In this document: positions 24,035-36,800 of the stretch, piece after piece
Numbering within the stretch: position 1 is the first letter of the stretch
Layout of the letters: every line of letters starts with the position of its first letter
Program-made: the position numbers and the translations under genes
Assembly: GCA_039654915.1 (NCBI GenBank)
Contig: CM077596.1
Coordinates: 3,658,001 to 3,722,000 of the forward strand
DNA length: 64,000 nt
DNA from: Aquilaria yunnanensis
Lineage: Eukaryota > Streptophyta > Magnoliopsida > Malvales > Thymelaeaceae
Reading direction: 5' to 3'
Notes under the pieces: model-generated
Told to the model about the DNA's origin: nothing
Databases searched by the model: none
What the model saw: the letters and a program-made list of their open reading frames with translations, nothing else

Positions 24035-24834
24035 AATGATCCCTAGAAATGCCATAGTAGTAGAGAAGCAGCAGACCTACTAATTTTACGGGCAAAATCT
24101 GGAGAATTTGCGGAAACTATAAACTGCAATCACTATCCAGATTTTTCCTATTAGTCTGGTGACCGGATATGAATGAACAATTTGCTTAAGATACATGAGT
24201 CAGTCCTTTTGAAGCTAAAGGAAGAAGAAAAAACAATCAAAGAGGTGACTGGAATCAAATGTGGTACTGAAAAGAGAGAGGCATCTAAATCAAACTGCTG
24301 TTCACTTTTCTTGATGAACATTTACAAGTTGAACTTTATCTATCCTGTAACAAGAAATTACAGAAGCTACTATAAAGCCCTACTGAAAGAAACTGATGGA
24401 TCAGGAAGCAAGCAAGTGTAGTAAGACAGGGAACAAAAGAACTGAACTCACTACATAATCCTACTGAATTTCGCAATACTCGAGGCGAATCATTTAACAA
24501 ACAACCACAGAATGAGCCTTGCCATCTCCATCGCTGAAATGAGCACAACAGAACCAATTAAAAGCTAAACCAAATTGCTCATCCTTGAAAATGAAACCAT
24601 TTGGTAAAAGAAGAAAAGTTGAAAGATGCTAACAGTTTAAATCTGGTACTTACTCAGGCCAAGCACCATCAGTATCTTTCAGAGCTCCTTCTAGTTGCTG
24701 TGTTACAAACTCTTCTCCTTCGAGATGGCAAGAGGGTTGAAACTACTATTTCATCATTACGGGGCTTTAACTTTATGGAGCAAACACTATTTACAAGACC
24801 GCTGTGCTAATTAGTACACAGTACTTATGGCAGG
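24035..24834. other. Convergent 3' intergenic region
   Basis: Holds the 3' UTRs of the WRKY gene (plus strand) and the formin gene (minus strand), which end 800 bp apart and face each other. No additional gene is supported. Confidence 0.6.
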
Positions 24835-27800
24835 CTAGCACATAATATTCTTGTTCCTGATTAAATTCTGCATCAAGTGTTCCGAGTATTTTCTTGGAAA
24901 ATTAACTTTCTCATTCTCATTCACAGCATCCTTCTGCCCTTTCTTCCTTTCAAATTCAAGCTGCTTGCAGTTTTCCTTGTGTGCTTGGACAAACATTCTC
25001 ACAAAGTTGAGCAGAGTAGACACAACTGAAAGGACACAAGGAGACGTATAGACTTAGCAAACTCACCACTATAACCATCTCATGCATTATGATGGACTAG
25101 TAATTGACTATAGTTACATAAAGAGTTGAATATCATCAAAGGAACTAAAGAAAATTTAACACCTCAGAATAAAGTACTTTTAGATGTATTCAGCAAGATC
25201 ATGATCAAAATAGCAATGACATTGCTAGAAAGTTAAGGTGGTGTTTGAATGTCAAAAATTTTCTCATTTTTCTATTCCTAATTTTCTTTAATAAAAGTTT
25301 GAGTGCATAACTTGTGTTAAGTATGCGGAAATCATTGTCTTCTAAATTTTGGAAAATTCATGTTATAAACTAGAAAACCTTGTTTTAGATGTTTTCCATT
25401 TTAACACATGAGTTTTCCAAAGTTTAGAAACAAGATTTTCCACATCCTTAAAATATGCTATGCAGAAAATTTGGAAAAGAAAAATGGGTAAAATTTTTCA
25501 GAAGCACCACCTAAATTTCCACAACTTCAGGTATTATGAAGCAAATCATGACCAAGACTCAAGCAATCAATTATCAATTTTATTGAAAGAATTGGTTTTT
25601 GACTCTGAAAAAAAAAAGGGGTAACCATATAAGGAAAAATCAGTTAGGTTTGATCTTCTATTCCAGTTCACACTCCCATTTTCTGTATCTAAATGTAACT
25701 GATCCTGAAAAAAGTAAAAGGTTAATTTCATAGCTCTAGGAACTGGTATGTTGCTCAAACATTTAAATAGGAAGTGCGTGTTAGTCTGCACATTTGACAT
25801 TTATAGATGATGGCAGTACCTTGCTCAAATGGGCAGCGAGCTGGATCTTCCCCAAAATAAAGAGCCAAGAGATCAGCATTCCTACCCTAAACACAAAAAG
25901 TTGAACAGAAATAAATTAATTGATTTAACAATCAAGAGAACATATTTCAATTGGAACATTAAATACATAACAGATTCATACAGCAGTGGAGTAAAGGGAA
26001 GCCAAAGACCGAGCTTCACGTTCAGCAGTACTAAGGAATTCCCTCAGAGTCTGGAAAAAATTTTAACCAATCGAATCATTAATAACAATTCCAAGATAGG
26101 ACATAAAGGAGCAAATAACTGAGTAAAGTTGAAAAAGTTGAAAGGCCCAGAAATACAAAACAACAGTTAAGCCATTAAACAAATTGTATTAGGAGCACCA
26201 TGCTTTTGGACATAGCACATTCAAAGAATGGCGATCTCCAGATTGTATTTCTAAGCATATGTTCTGGTAGAAAGAAGTAATAAAAAGGATGCAATTAACT
26301 TGGCACTAGTAAAATGAATTAGCATCATGCACTTCTCAGACATGCAACACTTTCAAACTACAACTTGGTAATAGGTTCTGACTTAAGTGGATTAATTTTT
26401 GGAATGAACCTTTCATGATAGATTGATTTCTCGTATGATGCAAGAGTAGTCTATCTCAACTTCAGGAGGGAGGGGAAGGGAGTATCAGTTTCTCTTGAAA
26501 GGAAATGCAACCCTGATCAAGGGGAAGATTACAATCAGAGAGAAGCAATTTTGAGAAACATGATTCATGGTATCACCTTGCGAAACACATCAGACACATA
26601 TCCATCAGTCTCTGATGCGGTCAATTCTAGTAAAACTTTCTCAATCCCTTTACTAATGGCTTGCATTTCTTCTGCCAGAAATTTCAATTGTACCTGCATG
26701 AAAAGCCATAATTCTTCTTCCCTACATATACAAGACATGAATTTAATCTTTCCCGTGTCACTAAACAACAAAAGATATCTACCTTTGTAGCTGCCTCCAG
26801 ACTCACTAGGTCTTTCGGAAAATCTAGAAGTTCAGGGAGCTTTTCAGCCAGAACCTACACTTCAGAAGTAAAAAATAATTAGAGAGGGATAAAGTAACAA
26901 CAAGAGACCGCATAATTCAGAACCATTTAGAGCAAGCAGCAAGAGACAGCTATAGTTGATTTCTCCTCGCATTTATAAAGAAAGTACAGACAAAGCATCA
27001 ATAACTGAATTGGGAAAAGCCAGCTAAGTTATTTATATCTAGTAGTCCAGTGAACAGATGTGATAATTAGGGCTCTGTCACGGACCCTACAGAACCTGCA
27101 GCTGCTAAGGGGACTAAGGTTTATACGAGATTTATGCATGGGCCCAAGTGGAGCAGATCGGAAGGAAAGAAAGTGACAGCTAACTAATTGCCACGATGTT
27201 TATTTCAGTTTATCCTTATTTTTGTTTAAAAAAATCCCATGTTAGTAGAACGTGGTAGAATAGCTAGTAGTGGAGTCAGTTAAGATATCCTGTTTCTCTA
27301 TTCCTAAACGCTTGCTGTACTCAAACGTGGAAAAGAGGAGTGGAAAAAAAAAAGTTGAATTTCACCCATATTTGGTTTCCAAGAGATCGAAGGGTTCTCT
27401 CTAATGAGCCCTTAACTTCGACATCAAGATAGGGAAAAGGGGGAGAAACACTCTCAAATACAGCTCCTCATCCGAGTTCCAGCAGGACTTGGTTCTTCAA
27501 TGCCCCATAACTCGATCCGTATCCCGGGACCATAACAGGCTCAAAGGTCAGAAAAGAGGTAAAACCAACCCTGAGATTACATGAAGATATTAACAGACGA
27601 TATAGCTTATTATTAAAATTCCCTTGAGATGATATTTTAAATTGAGCATGCAAGAAGTTTTGGAATTTGGGATATACAGTAGGATAATTCTTCCCCAACA
27701 GACAATACTAACACTTAAGGTGAGATTCTAATAGTGTTTGGATTATATGTTACACCTGCTTTGTTCCAGCAGTATATCTAACTACTCAAAATAATGCAAA

Positions 27801-30800
27801 GAACAAGCCAGAATTGTTGCTAGATCGATTTTGCATGATCTAGATCTTTTCTGAGAAAGATTTGTCTTCAAAGCTTAAGTAAGTAGTCATCCATTAATCA
27901 GAAGCATGCAATCAATCAATTCATTAGACACACTATCATCAAATGTACTTATCAAGAAATCCCAGAAAAAAAATCTTTATCAAGAAATCCCAAAAAAACA
28001 AAATCTTTGTCCAAGCCAGAAGGAATGCTGATGATCTTTCTGTTATACAAACTGACTGTATGCAAAATTACAAAAATTGTGCTCGAATACAATTATCTGG
28101 ACCAGAAAATATGAACTGAATTTCTTTACCTTGCAAAGGTAATGCATTAGAGTCATCTTGTTATTCCGGGCTCGTGTATCTGTGAGTTTGAGTAGACTAT
28201 CTAATCGAAACCCTATAGCAGAACCTATAAAATAGCAAGCATAAGCTGACCAAATTAGAAAAATAAGACACATGGAGAAAAGTATAGATCATAAAAAAGA
28301 ATAAAAAAAATGGCAATCAATACATGGATGGTGCAACTGAAGTAATCAGAATTTCACTTGAGATGTGAAAATGTTAGAAACCACATCTTCTGTCAACAGA
28401 CAAGTAATGAACCAACTTTCTAATGTGTATATTCACGAACGGATATATCACTTAGTTGAATATTGCAACAAACTATTTCCTTATATTAAGAGCCAATTCA
28501 TTTTAACTTAAGTCAATTGACTTTAAAATCATTTATTTTTATTCTTATTGTTTTTTTACCTAGAACTAATTTTAATTAAAAGCCAGGATTATGTAGCTGT
28601 AATAATCCATTGAAAATACAATTTTTGTAATCTTACTAAATTTTTATGAATTTCTAGTTTAAGGCATTAAAACATGAAAAATTCATAAAAATTTAACAAC
28701 ATCATGAAAATTTATTTTCAAATTAATTATTGCATCTACATAATATTGGCTTTTAAATGCAATTGGTTTCAAGCAAAAAAGATATAAAAGTAAAAATAAG
28801 TCTGTTGACTTAAGTTAAAACGAATTGGCCCTAAATTTGACTTTTTAAAGGCTTTCAAGTGATGAAAGAGTGTGTACAATTCATAAGTTTAGAATTAAGC
28901 TAAAAAGGAATAAATTCTAGTACGCTTTAGCTCTGAGGAAAAGAATAGCATAACCTTAGAATCTCTCATTTACGCATTCATAACAAATTTCCTTAAAAAA
29001 TAAAATGATTGCATGACAATTTCCTTACATTGTACTAGAAAAGAAGAGGTGTGTCAGATATCTCTCCATCCTTTTAGCAACTTGAAGTACAGTCGTTAAG
29101 ATTGTTCACTGGTCTATGGTAGATGGTGTGTACCACTATGCTCAGGAAACTGTACAGAAAGCATAATGTCTTCTGTTTGTTGTACAAAAGTGTTAGGGTC
29201 AACTCAAGTTGCAATGGAGCTGGTACACAACTAATGCTGTAAAGGCTTGTTTATATTCCCCTTCTTCACAAAATGGGAAACAAAAAGGAACTAGAGGCCA
29301 CAGGGGTCATCAAAGCTTCTTCGCACCACTACACCACCAACACCTATCTGATCACTATGTGAAACTTTTAGCTCAAAATGCTTCATTACAGAATCCATAT
29401 CCCCTTGGCAGCTTGCTTCCTTTTTTCACCAATTCTATTTCCCACATTTTCTTTCTCACAATTGTTAAATGTAATGGTATGTGGCTTAAAATTGGTGGTT
29501 TCATAAACAATATATTTGATTCACTTAAACCATAACCACTTCATTTAAAGCAGTTATGATTCTGCCGGCTACCGCAAACTTCAAGAAATTGAGAAATTTT
29601 GGAAGTTGGATTTTATCCAATGGAGGGGGATATTTATTGGCACTTGGTTCACAAATTAAATCTAGAAATTTATTGGAGCAAATATGTGGCATTATATTGC
29701 TTGGGTGTCAAGAAACTAATATAATGATGCATGAAATGGTGGAGATGCATGAGAAATATTGTGCATGAAGTGGCGGAAATATGACAAAAAAATTATTGTG
29801 CTTAAATGCATGAGAAATATGTCATGCACAAGCAAATTTTACTAGGTGGCGGCATCATGGTGAATGGTGGAAATATATATATAAGTCAATCCTACATAGG
29901 TGGCGTTGTGAATGAGATGGTGAATGGGTGGCAATTTATTGTGGCATAAGAGAGCTAAATGGCAGTTTATGAGCAAATATAGGTGCCGGCACATGGAGGA
30001 GAAAGCAAAACAAATATAAATATGCATGAAACAAGGAGGTGGCGAGAATGGATGAATTAAGTGGCTAATTCTTGAGTAAGGAGGCAAGGTGGCAGCAAAA
30101 GAAAATAAGGAAGAATATCATGCTTGGCTACGTGTTTGTTGGTGGCAAAATTCTTTTGCATGGTACATGGTGGCGGGCTCTTGTCTAAATAAGAGGAATA
30201 GGTGGCATTCTTGTGCAAAGGAAGGATAGGTGGCAACATAAAGGCAAAACAAGTGCTAATTTTCATTTTCTTGTGGAACAAGCAAGCCTAGACGAACATG
30301 CCTATAAATTGTCCCCCAAGCTCCAATTCCAATCCGTATGTAAACCTTTCTTAGCCAGTCTAACAACATATATTACTAAGAGGAGAAAATTTCGAGGAGC
30401 TCAAATTGATTGAAATTTATGTGCAGTAGCATCAAGGAAATTTAAAGTTGGTTCCGAGAAGCTTGATTCATTTGGGATTGGTAAGGAAATGAGGGTTTCT
30501 TGTATTATGAGCTTAATTATATAAGCTAACAAATTTGCATTTGGTGAATAGTCCTGATGCATGTCCAAGAAACCTAGTTGCTCTGTGACAAGATTGTTCT
30601 TGGATGATCAGTGCTTCGTTTATCTGTAGCTTGGTTCCCTAAGGGTAGAACCAAGTGTTCATCTGTCAAAGCAAGAAAATGGAAAGGAACTTAGTGCCTC
30701 GCAAGCACATGTGTTTGGCCAAATACTGTCTGATTACTGCGTTCCTTGAGCTCTTTGATTGATTTGCTTATTAATATGCGCATAATTTATTTATGTTTAC

Positions 30801-33800
30801 TTGCAGTCTGTTTATTGGTCTTCTTAATACATTTCCTTACTGAGTTTCATCCGAGACTCATCCCTTACTTATCAATGGAGAGAAACCTGATTAATCTAGT
30901 TAAAGATTTGCTTCTTGTTTGTGTATTCTAGTCTTTTATGATGCAGGTGGGCTCTGAACTCTGGATTATTGGCCAATGTATTTACTAAGCTTATATAAGC
31001 TTTTGGTAACTCATTCTAACAATGTTTGTTGGATTGAGTGTTTGCAGACTACTGTGGACCTCAGCAGAGGAAAGGAGTGTCTTGGGGATTTTTCTGAAAC
31101 TGCCAAGTATGCACCAGCTTAAGTAGTTGTTTTGTCCGTATAGTTCTGGTGAAAGGCTTCCTAGCCTTTGAAGTCCCTGTTTTTGTGTATTTCAGATTGT
31201 TTTATAAAGAAAAACATCTTGTTTGTAATAAAGTTATATATATTCTATGTTCAATGATTTTAAATACAAAGTTGTGTAATTCTACCACTAGACTTTCCAT
31301 GCAAGAAATCTGCTTTTTGTAATTTTGTTAAATTTGTGGGATTTAATATATAAAATCTAATTCCTGAACTTTTTCCTTATAATAAAATATTCTGTTTTAG
31401 ACAAAAGTTCTTTTTGAACTTTTAAATGCAGAATCTAAAATGTTTGACATGTATTCGGCTTATTAATCTGTTTTATAAGAAAATTTGTCTAAAAACCCTG
31501 GCCAGGATTTATCTGCAAAGAGCCACAAGCCATTCTGGGTGCTCGTTTGGGCTAGAAAAACATTTTGATTTATTCATTTGTGTTTTTAAATCATCTTTCT
31601 GGGTTCCTGGCTAGGGAGTGTGTGTTATAAACACTCATTAAATATCCAATTTTCTAGTGCAATTCTATCGCTGGAAAGAAGAATTCTCTTAAATTACGAT
31701 GTTTAAACTCTCCAATGTATTGGTAGGATCTGACTATTTGAAGGAATTATGTAGTTTCAACATTATATTGCTCATTAGACTCATTCGCCTACCATGAAAT
31801 GAAACAATGTGTGGGTGTGTCTCTGTACTTTGGTACGCCTTATGTACCATGAGATGAGAAAAATGAATTCAGTTATTTGTGTATATCAAAAATAAATTCA
31901 GTTATTTGTGTATATCTCCATCTATGGATTTATTTTATAATCCCATTCCCTTTATCCCAAAATGGATGACAAGTATTCCTTTTTTGGTTGTCCCAAAAAA
32001 GGTAAGCTATTTCCTCTTTTGGAAATTTTTTAACATCTAATTTACCTCACTACCTCATTTAAACCAATCTGCACAAAACCCAAAAAAGAATTTTTTCTTT
32101 TTCTAATCCTCATTTAAACTCTCACTACATAAAACCCAAAAAGGAAATTTTTTATTTTAGCTTCAGGGGTAAAAATGGCAAGAACAACATAAATTATACA
32201 CATTTTTATCTATGTGCCCAAAGAAATGCATCATCCAAAATGGGACAGAGGGAGTAATTACTAACTAAATTACTATCATCTCATATCCACAACAAGATAC
32301 TGGTATGTGTTGTACCAGTATGTGCAAGATTTTTAATCCTTTTCAAACAAAATATCTAGGGGCTAAATGAAATAACTCACCCCTTGCAGTTCCATGATTC
32401 AAAGCATTTCCCAAGATTAGGATAGTATGCATCACCCTTTTCAACTTAACTGAATTCTTGACCTGATAAATGCATTGGTGAGGAGTAATGAAATGAATGT
32501 CATACAATTTCCCCTAAAAAAAACCACTCAATGGAAAATGCAAACAGAAACTTGCCTCTTCAACTGCAGAGTTTATGACATTCAAATTTCTTTCAAGCTC
32601 AAAAACCTACATAAAATGGAAGTTGGTGTAAATATGGGGGAAGAAACATTCTGATATCTGGACATCCTGATGATACATGTTATGTTACCTGGGAGTGAAA
32701 TTGTAGCTTGAACAAAAACACCCTTAGCTTTGACTCTACTCGTGGCACTTTCATCAGTTCCAAGAAGAACTGCCACAGAAAAATTGCAAAAGGAACTTGA
32801 TCATTTCGAAGAAATTAGTTATCTTTTTTGCAGTAATTGACAGTTATAGAGCTGAGGCCTCAGTAACAACAACCTGAAAGAATGGTATAGTTAGTGCTTT
32901 TTACTTAACCTTATGTTTGTTTCACCAGATAACGCATATTCCATTATCATTCACAATCACGACATCACTCACACAAACCAGATAAGTAGAAGGAATGTCA
33001 GAAATTGCTGGAGTCTTGTTGTGGAATATTGGATTACCTGTTCACATTTCCCCAAGTTATCCTCACATCCATTGTATCCCTGAAGATAAACATATAACTA
33101 ACATTAAAATGTGGAGCATTCACGAGTTACTAGAAATAACCTAGCCTTACAACTTGGAAAGGTCTTAAGAGTCTTGGTTGGAGGCAGTAAAACTTCATGA
33201 AATAAAAGGAATAAAAAATATCTTAAGCAGGCTACAAAAGAACCAATGCAATGCTAATCCAAGAACAGAAAGATAACTCAAAAAATTTTACAATTACATA
33301 TTTGTTTGGTCCAAGCAAAGGAATCTGTTATCAACCTATAAATGAGTGCTTTCAACAACTTCTAAACTTCAAAAATTCAAAACTTCAAAACTTTCATTCA
33401 CCATGCACAAATACAAGTAGGGATAAATTTGCCACTAATATTTATCTAGTACAGGTTTCTGAGCACAAGTTAGAACTCTGCCAAACCCAGACAATATTCA
33501 ATCAAAGGCTTTTGTCTATTGTGTATGTTTCTTACCTTTAGTAGATCCATCTCTTCTTTCGAAGGACAAAACTTTATAAGATTCTCAACCTGATCAATAT
33601 CCAACGCTGACTCATCTAAGGCAAGAACCAAACTCTGCAGATAATGGCAGTGATCAATTGTGTAAAGCACCAATCAAAAGGCTGTGGAGAAGCATGCGTA
33701 GAAACAGATGAATTTGGTTTCAAATGCAGAGAAAAGGTTTTGTTTTCTTTTATGAGTGAAGGGCTGGGGGTACAGGTATCGGCAAAATATGAATGGGGAT

Positions 33801-36800
33801 ATGCACATAACAGTTAATTTTCTATCAAATCATATGACTTTATTCAAATTATATGTTAGAAGAATGTCATAAAAACTATTTTACCATCAGTTCAGGCAAA
33901 GGAATCTTCACTTTTGAAAGCATGATCTCACAATTATATGCTCGCCTAAGTTGAATCTGCAATACCAACACCTTGTGAGATGGCAAACAAAACAATATAA
34001 TTAGGAATTGCACCAGCATAAATGTACTGTTTGATTCTCAGAACAGAATTTTACACATTTGAAGAAGAATCTTCCCTAGCTGCAATGCAGAGAACTAACA
34101 ACATCTCTTTAAGAATGGGAATAAAAAAAGTCCACTTACCAGCTGCACTTTCTCAGATCCAGGGCCAGATAGACGACGATTTGATTTCCTAGCAAAGATT
34201 TCGTTATCTGCAGTTGGTACAGTTGCAGAAAATAGACTTTCAAGTTCTGAAATGTCAAACTCTGGAGCCCTAGCAGATAAAAATAGAAAATGTGAGGGAA
34301 CCAAATATGTCCCACCAAAATTAAACTATGGCACAACAGAAAAGGAAACTAAAAGCAGCATAGGTACTTGGAGGCTTCATCAGGGTGTTGGGCCTCAGCC
34401 CATAAGCTTCCTTGTGTGGCCCTTGTCAACTTCAGCCAATGATATGGCCTCAAGTTAGCCTTCTTTGTTTGCACCTGCTGTTTGGAACATGGGCGTGGTG
34501 TTCCCTGTCCCTTAGAGTTGAATGTTGTACTAGACATTGCAGGAACTGCTGGTGCACCACAATTACTGGCCCCAGAATGTGTTTTTGAAAACACATTGCC
34601 AGGTTTTGAAGGAGTCAGAGCTGGTGGCACAGGAGGTGCTGGTGTGAAATTTTTGCAAAAACAATCTTTTGCTGAAGATTTGGGAGGAGGTGGAGGTGGG
34701 GGAGCAGAAGGCATGGTTCTGGGAGAAGAATTTAGAGGTGGAGATGCTGACTTCTGAGGGTATAGTGAGGATGAACCTGAGTTGGCAGCAGACTCTGAGA
34801 GAGGTGAAGAAGCCAGAGATGATCTCTTAGGAGTGGAATATGGAGATACTTGAAACAGGGAAGAAGATGGTGGAGCTGGAGGTGGAGGTTCAGGACAGTT
34901 GAAGGGAGCTTGTGATGCTTTCTTGACCAACAGAGATGGAGATGAGCCCACAGGGGGAGAAGGTGGAGGAGGAGACAGAGCAGAACTCAAGTTCTTTTCA
35001 GCAAGAGAACTCCTCAAATGGGAAGGTGCTCGAGGATTAGGAGTAGCAGACGACAAATTGCCTTCACCATGCAAGGTCTTTTTCAGGCATTTGGTGGTTA
35101 TATATTTCAAAGTTATTTCAGGGCAACAAGCAGAAGCAGGTGGAGGAGGAGGAGGAGGAGGAATTGTAGAAGCCTTCTTTATTACAGAAGCCTCACTGGA
35201 AGATTGAATGGAAAGTTGAAGAGGTGGAGTCGGGGAATCTATCTTTTCCAAAGAAGACTCCCCTATTACTTGTTCAGAGGATCGAGAAAAAGGAGGTGCT
35301 CGAGGAGTGGAAGTAGCAGATGAAAAGTTGCTTTCATCACGCAAGGTCTTCTGAAGACATTTGGTGGTAATATATTTCAAAGTTGTTTGAGGAGGACAAC
35401 AAGCAGGAGCAGGTGGAGGAGGAGGAGGAGGAATTGCATAAGCATTCTTGATTACATAAGCTTCACTTGAAGATTCAGAGGAAGGTGGAAAAGGTGGAGG
35501 AGGGGAGGGAGTTGTGGAAGCTTTCTTTTCCAAAGAAGACTCACCTATCACTTGTTTGGAGGATTGAAAAAGAGAAGGTGGGAGAAGAGGCGATGGAGGT
35601 GGTGGTGACAGATTAGTCACATGACTCAAATGCAGAGGTCCAAGTACAGTTGTCAAAGCAGATGAACTGGAAGTGGCAGATATAGGCTGTGCTGGATAAG
35701 TGGCATCTTTATTAGATGCAGCATGATCATGCAATAGGGCTGTAATGCCCAAAACCGATGCTGCACTGTGATATCTTGATATAGGCCCAGGTGACCCTTG
35801 TAAGGAACTGCAGTTAGAAGCTGGAAGAGAGATTGAAGTGTTAACTTTACTCTGAGACATCAACTTGGACTGCGCAGGCAACTGAAGAGCAACATGAAGT
35901 TGTCTTGGCTCTATCTTCTTTCTGTTTGATGTTTCATCACTGAAAGGTTTGAAAGAGGGTGCATATTTCCTGGGCTCCACTACAGGAAGTTCTTTGAATA
36001 CTTTGTTCTGGTTAATACATTCTTCCATGTCCGACGATCTCAAAGCATGCACATATTCTGTGGACGGCTGAGGAGCAGCTTCAGGTTCTACATATTCAAT
36101 CTTCTTTCTAACTGTACTGGCATCTGTGGATGGTTTTGAAGAGTCCCTAGGTTCCTTGGGCTGTTGGTGAGCGATCTGGGAATCTTGTAATTCCGTCATT
36201 TTTCTAAAAGCATCCAAGGATTGTTGAATAGATGGCATGGATTGCTTCCACATGGATATCAGAGAAGGCTTCATGCACTTGTCTTTAGATGCCTTAAAAA
36301 TTGTTTCCTCTCCAACCTTTTCAATATCTGATTCAAGATAGATGCCAGCTTTTTCAATGCTATTCGAAGGTATTGCATCCACATCTTCTAACAGAAACTT
36401 TGAGGCAGAGAGATGCTGAACTTTGTTTGGTGCTATACCTGCTTTTGGAGATAACCCATCAGCAGCACTGAAACTCTCTGGAACTTCAATTGAAGTTTCC
36501 CCGGCAGGGCCATCTTTTTCCTCTATGGTTGGGATATTGGCAGAAACATGAGAATTTGCAGCATCCATCTCGGAGAAAATAACCTTCAAGCAGACAAGAA
36601 TAAGAAATCTGTGAGTGAAAGATACTTTGTAAGCTACTACAATAGCAAGATTAAAGATGGGAACACAAATTGCACCTCTGCTCTAAAGCCTTTAGGAAAC
36701 TGATCCTTAGCATCCCATAGGATGTCAATTTCCTCACGGCTAAGCAGTAGAATGTTTGATCTTACAAATGAGGTATTGAACATGACTCTGAACATCATTG

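Noticed and set aside
34482..35323. Glycine- or arginine-rich open frames on the plus strand
   Set aside because: They are the antisense of the proline-rich FH1 coding region; their composition follows from the repeats.
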